Position numbers and translations under genes: made by a program
Shown: positions 1 through 8,132 of the stretch, one piece after another
Numbering within the stretch: the first letter of the stretch is position 1
Layout of the letters: each line of letters opens with the position of its first letter
The notes under the pieces: model-generated
Told to the model about the DNA's origin: nothing
Databases searched by the model: none
Seen by the model: only the letters and a program-made list of their open reading frames with translations
Source of the DNA: an uncultured Bacteroidales bacterium
GTDB taxonomy: Bacteria > Bacteroidota > Bacteroidia > Bacteroidales > F082
Direction of reading: 5' to 3'
Length of the DNA stretch: 33,342 nt
Assembly (NCBI GenBank): GCA_937926515.1
Contig: CALAZZ010000165.1
Location: 1-33,342 of the forward strand

Positions 1-48
1 GTTAACTGGGATGAAGTGGGTAAACGCTATCAAGCACTGATTGATTAA
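1..48 (+). CDS. C-terminal end of a truncated upstream gene
   Basis: An open frame enters from the left edge and encodes 15 residues, VNWDEVGKRYQALID, before a TAA stop. A good terminator hairpin follows 11 bases later, which supports a real gene end. The tail pattern (aromatic, basic, then YxxL) resembles the last helix of family 4 glycosyltransferases or glycogen synthases, but 15 residues are too few to assign a function. Confidence 0.55.
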   Translation, partial: VNWDEVGKRYQALID

Positions 49-59
49 AAATTTTAATA

Positions 60-85
60 AACTGGTCCGATGGCCAGTTTTTTTT
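60..85 (+). terminator. Rho-independent terminator
   Basis: AACTGGTC (60-67), loop CGAT and GGCCAGTT (72-79) form an 8-bp stem with one G-U pair, followed by six further T residues. It lies 11 bases after the stop of the truncated gene at the left edge and separates it from the exporter gene. Confidence 0.8.
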
Positions 86-127
86 AGCCTCATGATTAGC
101 ATCATGGTAGGCTTGTCAGGCTTTGTC

Positions 128-135
128 TATCTTTG
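128..135 (+). promoter_or_regulatory. Bacteroidota-type -7 promoter box for the exporter gene
   Basis: TATCTTTG matches the TAnnTTTG consensus exactly and ends 6 bases before the ATG at 142. No TTG is present at the expected 19-21-base spacing upstream, so only half of the promoter is recognisable. If used, the transcript would start within a few bases of the start codon and be almost leaderless. Confidence 0.5.
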
Positions 136-141
136 CGGTTG

Positions 142-1053
142 ATGAAGAATCAAACCAAAGCCTATTTGTTTGCACTGGCCTCAGTGCTTTTTTGGGCCAC
201 CATGAGTTCGGCTTTTAAATTAAGCCTCAATTATATCTCGGTGGAAGGCTTGTTGTTTTGGTCCATTATCTTTGCAGTTCTTTCACTGGGTTTGGCCCTG
301 CTGATTCTTAAAAAACAGCATAAATTGCTGCACCTGAGTAAAGGTGATATTGGCAGGTCGGCACTGATGGGATTGATCACACCGTTTCTTTATTATTTGG
401 TGCTTTTCAAAGCTTATGACCTCCTACAGGCACAAGAAGCAGGGGTACTGAATTATACCTGGCCTCTAATTTTGGTCATTTTGTCAGTGCCTTTCTTAAA
501 TCAGAAAATAGGACTGTCAGGCTTCGCAGGTATTTTCATAAGTTTCATTGGTTTAATGGTCATCAGCACCAAAGGCAATCTATTTTCACTCAATTTCACT
601 AATCCATTAGGTGTAAGTCTGGCGATTGGAAGTGCATTTTTATGGGCTACCTACTGGATTATAAATATGCGCGACCAGCGTGAATCGATTAGCAAACTGT
701 TCTTAAATATGCTATTTGCATTGATATATATTACCCTTTTCAGTATGATCCGAAACACTTTGCAATGGCCTGTGAAAGAGGCCTGGATAGGTGTTGCCTA
801 TATTGGTTTTTTTGAGATGGGGATCACCTTCATTTTCTGGCTCACAGCTCTTAAATATGCTGAGAACACTGCCAAGGTAAGTAACCTGATCTTTCTCTCG
901 CCTTTTATGGGGCTTTTTTTTATTCGCATTTTTGTGAAAGAAGCCATCATGCTGAGTACCATAATCGGATTAATTATGATCATATCAGGCATCATGATGC
1001 AGCAGATCAAACCCGGTCAGTTTAAAAAAATCAAAGCCTTTATTTCACCATGA
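142..1053 (+). CDS. EamA/DMT-family transporter (drug/metabolite exporter)
   Basis: This 303-residue protein consists almost entirely of hydrophobic helices, about ten, in the two-fold repeat typical of EamA (DUF6) inner-membrane exporters. The first repeat starts near residue 4 (AYLFALASVLFWATMSSAF) and the second near residue 150 (GVSLAIGSAFLWATYWI); both carry the family's small-residue/aromatic pattern in their first helix. The substrate cannot be deduced, but relatives export amino acids or metabolites. The frame opens at a TTG (133), but the ATG at 142 gives the usual N-terminus and follows a consensus -7 box. Its stop overlaps the next start (ATGA at 1050), so it is cotranscribed and possibly translationally coupled with the phosphatase gene. 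Confident about family, not about substrate. Confidence 0.85.
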   Translation: MKNQTKAYLFALASVLFWATMSSAFKLSLNYISVEGLLFWSIIFAVLSLGLALLILKKQHKLLHLSKGDIGRSALMGLITPFLYYLVLFKAYDLLQAQEAGVLNYTWPLILVILSVPFLNQKIGLSGFAGIFISFIGLMVISTKGNLFSLNFTNPLGVSLAIGSAFLWATYWIINMRDQRESISKLFLNMLFALIYITLFSMIRNTLQWPVKEAWIGVAYIGFFEMGITFIFWLTALKYAENTAKVSNLIFLSPFMGLFFIRIFVKEAIMLSTIIGLIMIISGIMMQQIKPGQFKKIKAFISP

Positions 1054-1841
1054 ACCTCGAAGAAATAACCCTCAAAACTGTAAAGCTAAGCCAGGAAGTG
1101 GCTTCCTATATTCGTGAACAAGCCAAAAAATTCAAAATTACCGATATTGAATACAAGGGTGCGCACAACCTTGTATCACATGTGGACCGCAACGCTGAAC
1201 AAATGATAATGAAAGGGCTTAAAACGCTTTTACCCGAAGCCGGTTTTTTAGCAGAGGAGAGTGGGACCAGGCTCAGTGATGTGTATAATTGGGTAATCGA
1301 TCCTCTTGACGGTACGACCAATTTCGTGCATGGCATACCGGTCTATGCCATCAGCATCGCATTACAGGAGCATAATCAGATTGTGGCAGCAGTGGTTTGC
1401 GAGGTAAATCTCAATGAATGCTTTTACGCTTGGAAAGATAGCCCGGCATACCTTAATGGCAATGTAATCCATGTAAGCAAAACCCAAACCATCTACGATA
1501 GTTTAATAGCCACCGGCTTCCCTTATGCTGATTTTTCAAGGATGAGTGCCTACCTGGGCCTTTTTGATGAACTTATGCGAAGCAGCCGTGGCTTGAGGCG
1601 GTTAGGTTCAGCCGCGGTGGACCTTGCGTATGTTGCTTGTGGCCGGTTTGATTCGTTTTTCGAGTATGGGCTAAATCCCTGGGATGTTGCGGCCGGCACA
1701 TTGATCGTCAAGCAGGCTGGGGGGCGGCTTAGTGGGTTCGATGGTACGAATGAGGTGGTGTTTGGAAAGGACATTTTGGCAAGCAACTCATTTATTCATG
1801 ACGAGATGCTCGCATGCATACAGAAACACTTCAAGACTTAG
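1050..1841 (+). CDS. suhB: Inositol-monophosphatase-family phosphatase
   Basis: This 263-residue soluble protein has the full metal site of the inositol monophosphatase family: E69-E70 in FLAEESG, motif A WVIDPLDGTTNF with D84 and D87, and motif B WDVAAG with D212. These residues bind Mg2+ and activate water for hydrolysis of phosphate monoesters such as myo-inositol 1-phosphate. The length is normal for SuhB-type enzymes. Related families (CysQ and fructose-1,6-bisphosphatase-like members) share the fold, so the in vivo substrate is uncertain. It overlaps the exporter gene by four bases and faces the hydrogenase operon tail to tail. Confidence 0.88.
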   Translation: MNLEEITLKTVKLSQEVASYIREQAKKFKITDIEYKGAHNLVSHVDRNAEQMIMKGLKTLLPEAGFLAEESGTRLSDVYNWVIDPLDGTTNFVHGIPVYAISIALQEHNQIVAAVVCEVNLNECFYAWKDSPAYLNGNVIHVSKTQTIYDSLIATGFPYADFSRMSAYLGLFDELMRSSRGLRRLGSAAVDLAYVACGRFDSFFEYGLNPWDVAAGTLIVKQAGGRLSGFDGTNEVVFGKDILASNSFIHDEMLACIQKHFKT

Positions 1842-1924
1842 GAATAATATCTTCCTAGTTAGTTGTATTTCAGATTTATGAAATTAATTATCGAATGATC
1901 ATAAGCTAATCAGTGGCTCTGATT
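1839..1924. terminator. Possible weak hairpins between convergent genes
   Basis: Two short inverted repeats lie between the convergent suhB-like gene and the hox operon: TAGGAA/TTCCTA (1839-1844 and 1852-1857) overlapping the suhB stop, and AATCAG/CTGATT (1908-1913 and 1919-1924). Neither has a clean T-run, so a role as a bidirectional terminator is only a guess from position. Confidence 0.25.
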
Positions 1925-1953
1925 CGGTCAATTACAAACCGTATCACCCATGT

Positions 1954-2934
1954 CTAAAACTCAAAATTTCGCTTCATATACTGGATACGTTCAAATGCAG
2001 CAGTATTTTCAGCTTCTTTGTTTACCAAGCCTTTGAACTCCTTAATTGTGCGATAATTATGCTTGCGCATCCATTCCTCAAGTCCGGAAACGATCTCACT
2101 GATGTAAGCTATGCCATTCTGATACACTGATGTACAGATCTGAGTAACTGCAGCACCTGCAAGCAATTGCTTCACCACACCAATTGAATAATGAATACCT
2201 GTGGATGCTGCCAGATCACAGGGAATACCATCGGCACTGAGCAGTGCGATCCAGCGCAATGGTATTGCTTTTTCATCGGGACTGGAGAAAATATTATCTG
2301 AAACGACCTTCATAGATGCAATATCCACATCAGGATTGTAGAAACGATTGAACAGTACCAGTCCGTCAGCACCAGCTTCGGCCAAGTGGTAAGCCATCGC
2401 CATGGTATTTGTAAAATAAGGGCCTATCTTGACGGCAACCGGAATGTTGGTATTTTTTTTCACTTCTTTCAGTATCGTGATGTAAGTATCTTCAATCTGC
2501 TGACTGCTAACCTTACGATCAAATGGGAAGATGGCGATATTCAATTCCAGACCATCAGCACCGGCTTCTTCAATTTTTGCAGCAAATTTGGTCCATTCCA
2601 CCGGACTCACACAATTGATACTTGCAAATATCGGAACATCAACAGCTTTCTTAGCGTCACTGATCAGTTTGAGGTATTCGTTTACACCACTTCCTTTTGA
2701 TATCTCCAAAACAAAATCAGAAGCCTCAGGATACCAGAAATACATATCGTTTCGCTGAAGCTTTGCCTCGGTCTGAGCGATAATCTGCTCTTCGAATAAG
2801 GACTTCAATACTACTGCAGAAGCGCCTGCTGCTGCACAAGCCCTAATGTTATCGATGTTGTCGGTAAGCTTTGAACTACTTACCACCACAGGGTTTTTTA
2901 GTGATAAACCCATGTACTTTGTTGATAGATCCAT
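1954..2934 (-). CDS. Dihydroorotate dehydrogenase-like flavoprotein, last gene of the hox operon
   Basis: This 326-residue protein has the TIM-barrel pattern of class 1 dihydroorotate dehydrogenases: an N-terminal LKNPVVVSS, K44 in VVLKSL, the FMN-contacting N108 (SINC) and K169 (PVAVKIGP), and a C-terminal phosphate-binding segment GIHYSIGVVKQLLAGAA. The loop that carries the catalytic base in true enzymes (LNLSCPN type) reads LNIAIFP at 131-137, so neither Cys nor Ser is at that position. It is therefore probably an FMN protein with another substrate rather than PyrD. It starts 35 bases after the hydrogenase protease gene on the same strand, which suggests a redox function tied to the hydrogenase; that is inference. 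Relatives in Bacteroidota are usually annotated only as DHOD-like. Confidence 0.8.
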   Translation of the reverse strand: MDLSTKYMGLSLKNPVVVSSSKLTDNIDNIRACAAAGASAVVLKSLFEEQIIAQTEAKLQRNDMYFWYPEASDFVLEISKGSGVNEYLKLISDAKKAVDVPIFASINCVSPVEWTKFAAKIEEAGADGLELNIAIFPFDRKVSSQQIEDTYITILKEVKKNTNIPVAVKIGPYFTNTMAMAYHLAEAGADGLVLFNRFYNPDVDIASMKVVSDNIFSSPDEKAIPLRWIALLSADGIPCDLAASTGIHYSIGVVKQLLAGAAVTQICTSVYQNGIAYISEIVSGLEEWMRKHNYRTIKEFKGLVNKEAENTAAFERIQYMKRNFEF

Positions 2935-2969
2935 TGTGAATGTATTGGTTTAAGATAATTTAAATCGGG

Positions 2970-3452
2970 TTAATTAATTTGGCCTTTTTCCATTAAATTC
3001 CTCCAGTTCTCAATTACAAATTTAAATGCAAGTTGCAGATTTTGTTTTGCATATGCCGTTAATTCTTCCTTAAATTCCCATTCATAACCGCGAATATGCA
3101 GTAAGTAGGTGGTTGGTAGCTTGTTATATATTTTACTACATAGGTCAAGCACATAGGCTACCGATACAGCATGCATCGTGAACTCAATCTTTGACTCAGA
3201 GGGATTCACTTTGGTAATTTTAAAATGGGAAATGTCTTCTTGTGTTGCATCTACAAAAAGTACAATATCGTAGGATGAAATCAGCTCAGCATCTTCAATA
3301 TTCAATTGATAATTGCAATCCAGTGTCAGGCCTTCAATCGGAAAAGATTTCAAATGCTCCTCCATCATGCTGATAAAAGCTGCTCCAAGGCCATCATCCT
3401 GCCTACCGGGATTGCCATAGCCATAAATGAGTACCTTCTTTTGATCAATCAT
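2970..3452 (-). CDS. hoxW: [NiFe]-hydrogenase maturation protease (HoxW/HycI type)
   Basis: This 160-residue protein begins with the M52 peptidase signature GNPGRQDDGLG (residues 13-23). The three nickel-sensing residues of HybD/HycI-type proteases appear conserved as acidic D20, D68 (LFVDAT) and H94 (FTMHAVS). Such endopeptidases recognise nickel in the nearly finished large subunit and cut after the last metal-binding motif, which lets the subunit close. Its likely substrate is HoxH, encoded 40 bases upstream with a 25-residue C-terminal extension. The position directly after hoxH matches hoxW in known soluble-hydrogenase operons. The symbol rests on that context. Confidence 0.87.
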   Translation of the reverse strand: MIDQKKVLIYGYGNPGRQDDGLGAAFISMMEEHLKSFPIEGLTLDCNYQLNIEDAELISSYDIVLFVDATQEDISHFKITKVNPSESKIEFTMHAVSVAYVLDLCSKIYNKLPTTYLLHIRGYEWEFKEELTAYAKQNLQLAFKFVIENWRNLMEKGQIN

Positions 3453-3492
3453 TCAGGTAAAAGTAATCTGATTACTTCTGTTCTTTTAGCAT

Positions 3493-4950
3493 TTACTGAC
3501 TCTTCTTTGCGTCCAACAAATTGTTATTATCGTCGTACAATTTAATCTCAAGCGGCATTTTGCCCAAGGCATGCGTAGCACAACTCAAACAGGGGTCGTA
3601 AGCTCTAATAGCCACTTCAACAGCATTCATCATGGATTCAGTAATTTCTTGCTTGCCGTCCATTATTGATTTGGCAACGTAATTGACTGACCTGTTCATG
3701 GGCTCATTATTGTTGGTTGTACTGACGATAAGATTAGCCATTTCGATCTGATCGTTGTCATTAATACGGTAATGATGGAATAGCGTACCTCGTGGTGCTT
3801 CGAGCAAGCCTACACCCTCTTTTTGCTTTGTACCTTTGATCACCAGATCATCACCGAGCAAATCAGGGTCATTTAGCAGATCACGAATCACTTCAGCCGC
3901 ATGTAAGGTTTCAATCAACCTGGCATAATGGGTATGCAGGCAGAAAGAATTTGGTTTACCGTTAGTAAGTGACTTATAAAGTTCAAACTCCTTCTGTGCC
4001 AATGGTGTGGGTATAAAGTCACAGGTATTTAATCTAGCCAGGGGACCAACGCGATACCAGCCATGATCCTGTCCAAGCTCCTTGATATAAGGAAATTTCA
4101 TATAGCTCCATGAGCGGACTTCTTCCTCAATATATTTATTGTACTCCTGATAATCAACATCATGCAGTATCTTTTTACCCTCTGCATCAACAGCACGCAA
4201 TACGCCATGGTATAAGTCCATTGCGCCGTCCTTTCTGACGATGCTCAGGTGATTACTTGGAAAATGAGCAAAATTGTCAATGAACTCCTTATTAGCTTTG
4301 TAGTAACCCTTAAAAAATTCGACAGCATCCTGTGCCCAGCTAACCATTTTGTCGGCATTGAGCGGGTCAGCACCTTTGAGGAATTCATCCCGTTCTTCAA
4401 CAGAAAGATTTTTATTGATACCACCTGGTATGGCTCCGGTTCCATGAATTTTCTTTCCTGCCGTAGCCCTGATAATCTCCTGCCCAAACTTACGCATCAT
4501 AACGCCTTGTACAGCCAGGTCCGGGTGTTTAAGGGCTACTCCGATCACATTTCTTATATTTGGGTCTGCATCAATTCCAAAGAGGAAGTCGGGCGAAGAA
4601 AGATGAAAGAAATGCAGGGCATGGGACTGGAATATCTGGCCATAATGCATTAACCTTCGCATTTTTTCACCTGTTGGCGTGAGTCCTTCTCCAGTTCCGG
4701 CACCAACTATCACATCCAAGGCTTTGGCTGCAGCAAGATGGTGACTTACCGGGCATATACCACATAGGCGCTGCACCAAAACGGGTGCTTCCCAGTAGGG
4801 CCGACCCTGCACAAAGCGTTCGAAGCCTCTGAACTCCACAATATGCAAACGGGTTTGATATACTTTTCCCTGATTGTCCATATGAATCGTGACCTTGCCA
4901 TGTCCTTCAACACGCGTTACAGGTTCAATGGTTATTTTCTTTGACATCAT
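3493..4950 (-). CDS. hoxH: NAD-linked [NiFe] hydrogenase large subunit HoxH
   Basis: This 485-residue protein carries the four cysteines that hold the Ni-Fe(CN)2CO centre: C63 and C66 in RLCGICPVSHH, and C454 and C457 in DPCLSCATH. The L1 motif with the PVSHH ending and the DPCLSCATHA ending fit group 3d bidirectional NAD-reducing hydrogenases. H460 is followed by 25 residues that would be removed by the HoxW-type protease encoded next. The length is close to that of HoxH from soluble hydrogenases. It pairs with HoxY (14 bases upstream) to form the hydrogenase module, which splits or forms H2 in the cytoplasm. Translation could start at either of two adjacent ATGs (4950 or 4947). Confidence 0.95.
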   Translation of the reverse strand: MMSKKITIEPVTRVEGHGKVTIHMDNQGKVYQTRLHIVEFRGFERFVQGRPYWEAPVLVQRLCGICPVSHHLAAAKALDVIVGAGTGEGLTPTGEKMRRLMHYGQIFQSHALHFFHLSSPDFLFGIDADPNIRNVIGVALKHPDLAVQGVMMRKFGQEIIRATAGKKIHGTGAIPGGINKNLSVEERDEFLKGADPLNADKMVSWAQDAVEFFKGYYKANKEFIDNFAHFPSNHLSIVRKDGAMDLYHGVLRAVDAEGKKILHDVDYQEYNKYIEEEVRSWSYMKFPYIKELGQDHGWYRVGPLARLNTCDFIPTPLAQKEFELYKSLTNGKPNSFCLHTHYARLIETLHAAEVIRDLLNDPDLLGDDLVIKGTKQKEGVGLLEAPRGTLFHHYRINDNDQIEMANLIVSTTNNNEPMNRSVNYVAKSIMDGKQEITESMMNAVEVAIRAYDPCLSCATHALGKMPLEIKLYDDNNNLLDAKKSQ

Positions 4951-4964
4951 TCAGTCTGTTTAGG

Positions 4965-5513
4965 TTAATCAAATTTTACAACTTCATAAGGCAACTTCAT
5001 CGGATCGCCGGTTATCAATGCTACCAGAGCCTCCCAAATCAGGTCGGCACGTGGCGGACAGCCAGGTAAAAAGTAGTCGATCTTAACAATTTCATGACAA
5101 GGATACACCTTGTCAAGAAGCATGGGTAGTTCATCGTCATTGGGTAAAATCTTTTCCTTGTTCAATTGAACTGTTGGCCCTCCGATATAAGCCTCGTGCA
5201 GACATTCTTCTATAGGTATGCCATTGCGTAATGCAGGCAGACCGCCCATTATGGCACATTCACCTAGAGATATGAGTATTTTGCAATGCTTACGGAATTC
5301 CTTCAAGACTTCCACATTCTCACTATTGCAACAACCTCCCTCGATAATACCGATATCAACTTCTTTGGTGAATGTCTTGATATCATTGATGGGTGATTTA
5401 TTAAACTCAACCAATTCGATCAATTTCAGAATGCGATCATCAATGTCGAGTATTGACATATGACATCCAAAACATCCTGCTAATGAGGTAGTGGCTACTA
5501 TTGGTTTACTCAT
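4965..5513 (-). CDS. hoxY: NAD-linked [NiFe] hydrogenase small subunit HoxY
   Basis: This 182-residue protein belongs to the 20-kDa NADH:quinone oxidoreductase/hydrogenase small-subunit family. It has the four ligands of the proximal [4Fe-4S] cluster: C14 and C17 (AGCFGC), C86 (GECAIMGG) and C152 (PGCPP). There is no Tat signal peptide and no C-terminal medial/distal cluster domain, so the enzyme is cytoplasmic and of the short group 3 type. It passes electrons from HoxH to the HoxFU diaphorase. Gaps of 18 bases to hoxU and 14 bases to hoxH indicate tight cotranscription. Confidence 0.94.
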   Translation of the reverse strand: MSKPIVATTSLAGCFGCHMSILDIDDRILKLIELVEFNKSPINDIKTFTKEVDIGIIEGGCCNSENVEVLKEFRKHCKILISLGECAIMGGLPALRNGIPIEECLHEAYIGGPTVQLNKEKILPNDDELPMLLDKVYPCHEIVKIDYFLPGCPPRADLIWEALVALITGDPMKLPYEVVKFD

Positions 5514-5531
5514 GATTGATTCTCCTTTTGT

Positions 5532-6227
5532 TTAAAGTTTAATATCGCTGCCAATGGGCGAATGATCAAATTTACGTTTTCCTATGGGTTTGGAAAAGCC
5601 TTTCTCCTTAACAAGGATGGATCCGACAGGACAGCTTTGCATTGCTTGTTCTGCTTTTTCTTCAGACATGCTCATACCCAGCTCTTTATCAAGCACAACC
5701 TCAAGCTTATGGCCGCGATGGCGGAATGCAAAGTATGATCTTCCTTGTTCATCTTTAACTGATTTGATGCAGCGTTTACAAAAAATACATCTGTTCTGAT
5801 CCTTGATGATCCTTGTTGAACTTGCGTCCACTTCTTTTTGAGGAAATTCATATGGAAACCTGGGCACGAACATCTGATAGCGATAGGCCAGTGCTTGCAA
5901 TTCACAATCGCCACTTTTTTCGCAAGCCGGACAAAAATGATTGCCACTTACAAACAGCATTTCAACAATAGCTTTGCGCAAGTCATTGAGTTCGGGTATA
6001 TCCATTTCAATCTCCATACCATCTGCTATCGGCGTGGTACAGGCAGTCATTAAACGATTATTTATGCGGACAGTGCAAATACGACAGGCTCCCTGAGGCT
6101 TAACACCAGGCATATTGCAAAGGGTTGGGATATAGATTCCGTTTTCCTTTGCCGCCTCCACTATATATTTTCCTGCTTCGGCCATACATTCGGTCTTGTC
6201 TATTCTGAATTTCACTAGGTTACTCAT
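5532..6227 (-). CDS. hoxU: Hydrogenase diaphorase electron-transfer subunit HoxU
   Basis: This 231-residue protein resembles the N-terminal part of NuoG. A [2Fe-2S] plant-type ferredoxin domain has cysteines in the pattern C-x10-C-x2-C-x11-C (starting at PTLCNMPG). Next comes the His/Cys cluster motif GNHFCPACEKSGDC, then a [4Fe-4S] site CIFCKRC with its partner cysteine in SCPVGS. The length is like that of HoxU in soluble hydrogenases. It wires HoxY to HoxF. The open frame begins at a TTG (6233), but the ATG at 6227 (MSNLVKF) is the better start. The gap to hoxF is 35 bases. Confidence 0.93.
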   Translation of the reverse strand: MSNLVKFRIDKTECMAEAGKYIVEAAKENGIYIPTLCNMPGVKPQGACRICTVRINNRLMTACTTPIADGMEIEMDIPELNDLRKAIVEMLFVSGNHFCPACEKSGDCELQALAYRYQMFVPRFPYEFPQKEVDASSTRIIKDQNRCIFCKRCIKSVKDEQGRSYFAFRHRGHKLEVVLDKELGMSMSEEKAEQAMQSCPVGSILVKEKGFSKPIGKRKFDHSPIGSDIKL

Positions 6228-6262
6228 GATCAATATTATTATGATTCACAAAACGATACGTG

Positions 6263-8071
6263 TTAATGATGATTTAAATTGGGAACCCGCTTGACGAAAT
6301 CACAGGAGTCCTTAACAGCAGCTTCCAAGTCGAATCCCTCATCGAAGTCTTTGTCTTTCTGCAACAGGTCTTCATACAAGCTTGGGAAATTCTTCAGACT
6401 GCTTACAATGGGATTGGCAGCAGTTTGGCCGAGGCCACAACGACTGGCTTGCAGTACCGCTGACCATGATTTGAGTTCGTACAAATCTTTTGGAACTCCT
6501 TTACCGTTCAATATCTTTTCGAGCTTACGGGTCATCATCTGGCTCATATTGCGGCAAGTGCTGCACGAACCGCAAGATTCCTCGATAAAAAATTTCATGA
6601 AATTATGTACGACATCCTTTAAGAGATTGCGCTGTGGCCCAAAAATGATCATAGAGCCACCTGTTGAAAGGTCATGATAACCCAGGGTGCGGTGAAATTC
6701 CTCTGGACCGATGAGCGTTCCTGATGGGCCGCCCACCTGAACAGCCTGTACTTCCCAGGCACCAACCATATCGAGCATGTCGGTTACATTAAATCCCCAG
6801 TCCACTTCATATACACCCGGGAACATACAATCGCCTGAAATGCTTAGTATTTTAGTACCTGTTGAATCCTCAGTACCGAACTGTGTAAACCACTCTCCAC
6901 CATGAAGAATAATTTTTACTGCTGTACCAAAGGTTTCAACATTATTGACAATTGTAGGTTTTCCCAAATAGCCTTTTTCAACTGGGAATGGCGGTTTGTC
7001 GCGTGGTTCGCCTCTTTTCCCTTCCAAGGACTCGAGCAATGCAGACTCTTCGCCACACACATAGGCACCTGCACCAAATTGTATTCTGATATCAAAATCA
7101 AAACCTTCAATACCGGCTATTTTTTTACCAAGCAGATTCTGTTGGCGCATATTTTCAAGTACCTCATTCAGGTAATCCTTCATATAGCGGTATTCATAAC
7201 GCAGGTAGAGCAGGCCTTCATCAGACCCAATAGCATAACCGGCAATTGCCATGCCTTCAAATACCAATTCGGGTTTTTCAGTTAGAATAACCCTGTCTTT
7301 GAACGTTCCGGGTTCGCCTTCATCGGCATTGCAGATCACATATCGTTTTTCACCTTTGGATCGACGACAAAATTCCCATTTCAATCCGGTGGGAAAACCA
7401 GCGCCGCCACGGCCTCGAATATGGCTGTGCTTCATTTCTGCAATGACGCCTTCGGGCGACAAATGGGGTAATTTGGATTTTATAACGGTTCCCATTTCAT
7501 AATCATCTGTCAACACCATGCCTTTACGTCTGATATTGCTCGAAACCATCGCCCTCAGGCTAGGCAACTGGTTCTTTCCGTCGCCATAACTTTCATTCAT
7601 CAGGGCTTCTACATCCTTGCCCTCACGCATATGCTTGACTATTTCGCGAACGCGATATGGTGTCAGCCTGGTGAACACCCTATTGTTAATAATAGCGGCA
7701 GGTTCCTGGTCATTCATACCAATACATGCCGTATCAAATAACCCGATCAAACCATCCTCGGTTACCTGTCCGAATTTGATACCCGCTTCTTTTTCGAATG
7801 TCATACGAACAGCATCGCGGCCAAACATAAGTGCTACCGGACTATCATTCAAATAGATTGCATACTTACCGCGCGGTTTGGTACTCAGAAAATGGTAAAA
7901 GCTGAGGGTTTGCTCTACATCCACCTGAGACAAACCCACCGCATGGGCAATTTCTGCTATGGCCTCTCCTGAGATAAAACCACTGCTTTCCTGAATATCA
8001 ATCAAAATATCCATTAGCCGGGTCTTATCGTTCCCATAGCGTTTAAGAATTTGTTTAACAGTGTCTTTCAT
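6263..8071 (-). CDS. hoxF: Hydrogenase diaphorase NAD(H)/FMN subunit HoxF with fused NuoE-like domain
   Basis: The 602-residue protein has a NuoE-like thioredoxin-fold domain (about 1-155) fused to a NuoF-like domain. The NuoF part shows the FMN/NADH signature GRGGAGFPTG (220-229), CNADEGEPGTFKDR, GAGAYVCGEESALLESLEG, and the [4Fe-4S] ligands C500, C503, C506 and C545. It exchanges electrons with NAD+/NADH, making the complex an NAD-linked hydrogenase. In the NuoE-like domain only C116 remains of the expected [2Fe-2S] ligands, so that cluster is almost certainly absent, as I recall for proteobacterial HoxF of similar length. It is the first gene of the operon; a -7 box and a palindrome lie within 70 bases upstream. 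Confidence 0.95.
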   Translation of the reverse strand: MKDTVKQILKRYGNDKTRLMDILIDIQESSGFISGEAIAEIAHAVGLSQVDVEQTLSFYHFLSTKPRGKYAIYLNDSPVALMFGRDAVRMTFEKEAGIKFGQVTEDGLIGLFDTACIGMNDQEPAAIINNRVFTRLTPYRVREIVKHMREGKDVEALMNESYGDGKNQLPSLRAMVSSNIRRKGMVLTDDYEMGTVIKSKLPHLSPEGVIAEMKHSHIRGRGGAGFPTGLKWEFCRRSKGEKRYVICNADEGEPGTFKDRVILTEKPELVFEGMAIAGYAIGSDEGLLYLRYEYRYMKDYLNEVLENMRQQNLLGKKIAGIEGFDFDIRIQFGAGAYVCGEESALLESLEGKRGEPRDKPPFPVEKGYLGKPTIVNNVETFGTAVKIILHGGEWFTQFGTEDSTGTKILSISGDCMFPGVYEVDWGFNVTDMLDMVGAWEVQAVQVGGPSGTLIGPEEFHRTLGYHDLSTGGSMIIFGPQRNLLKDVVHNFMKFFIEESCGSCSTCRNMSQMMTRKLEKILNGKGVPKDLYELKSWSAVLQASRCGLGQTAANPIVSSLKNFPSLYEDLLQKDKDFDEGFDLEAAVKDSCDFVKRVPNLNHH

Positions 8072-8115
8072 GAAAGATTGTTGATTTATTGGTTATTAAA
8101 CCGGTTATATACTAC

Positions 8116-8131
8116 TGTTAATTAATTAACA
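8116..8131. repeat. 16-base perfect palindrome in the hox leader, candidate operator
   Basis: TGTTAATTAATTAACA is a perfect palindrome. It starts one base beyond the predicted -7 box (8133-8140) and overlaps the expected transcription start, 45 bases upstream of the hoxF ATG. The position suits a repressor or other regulator of the hydrogenase operon. The sequence is AT-only in its core, so chance or DNA-bending effects cannot be excluded. Confidence 0.45.
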
Positions 8132-8132
8132 A

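Noticed and set aside
1954..2934. Annotation of the DHOD-like gene as pyrD
   Set aside because: The catalytic Cys/Ser position is Ile and there are no pyrimidine genes nearby; the hydrogenase context argues for another role.
4249..4653. 134-residue plus-strand frame inside hoxH
   Set aside because: Antisense to a strongly conserved gene with no start signal or domain; a shadow frame.
6902..7285. 127-residue open frame on the plus strand inside hoxF
   Set aside because: It is antisense to the conserved FMN/NADH region of hoxF, has no recognisable domain, and is a by-product of the hoxF codons.
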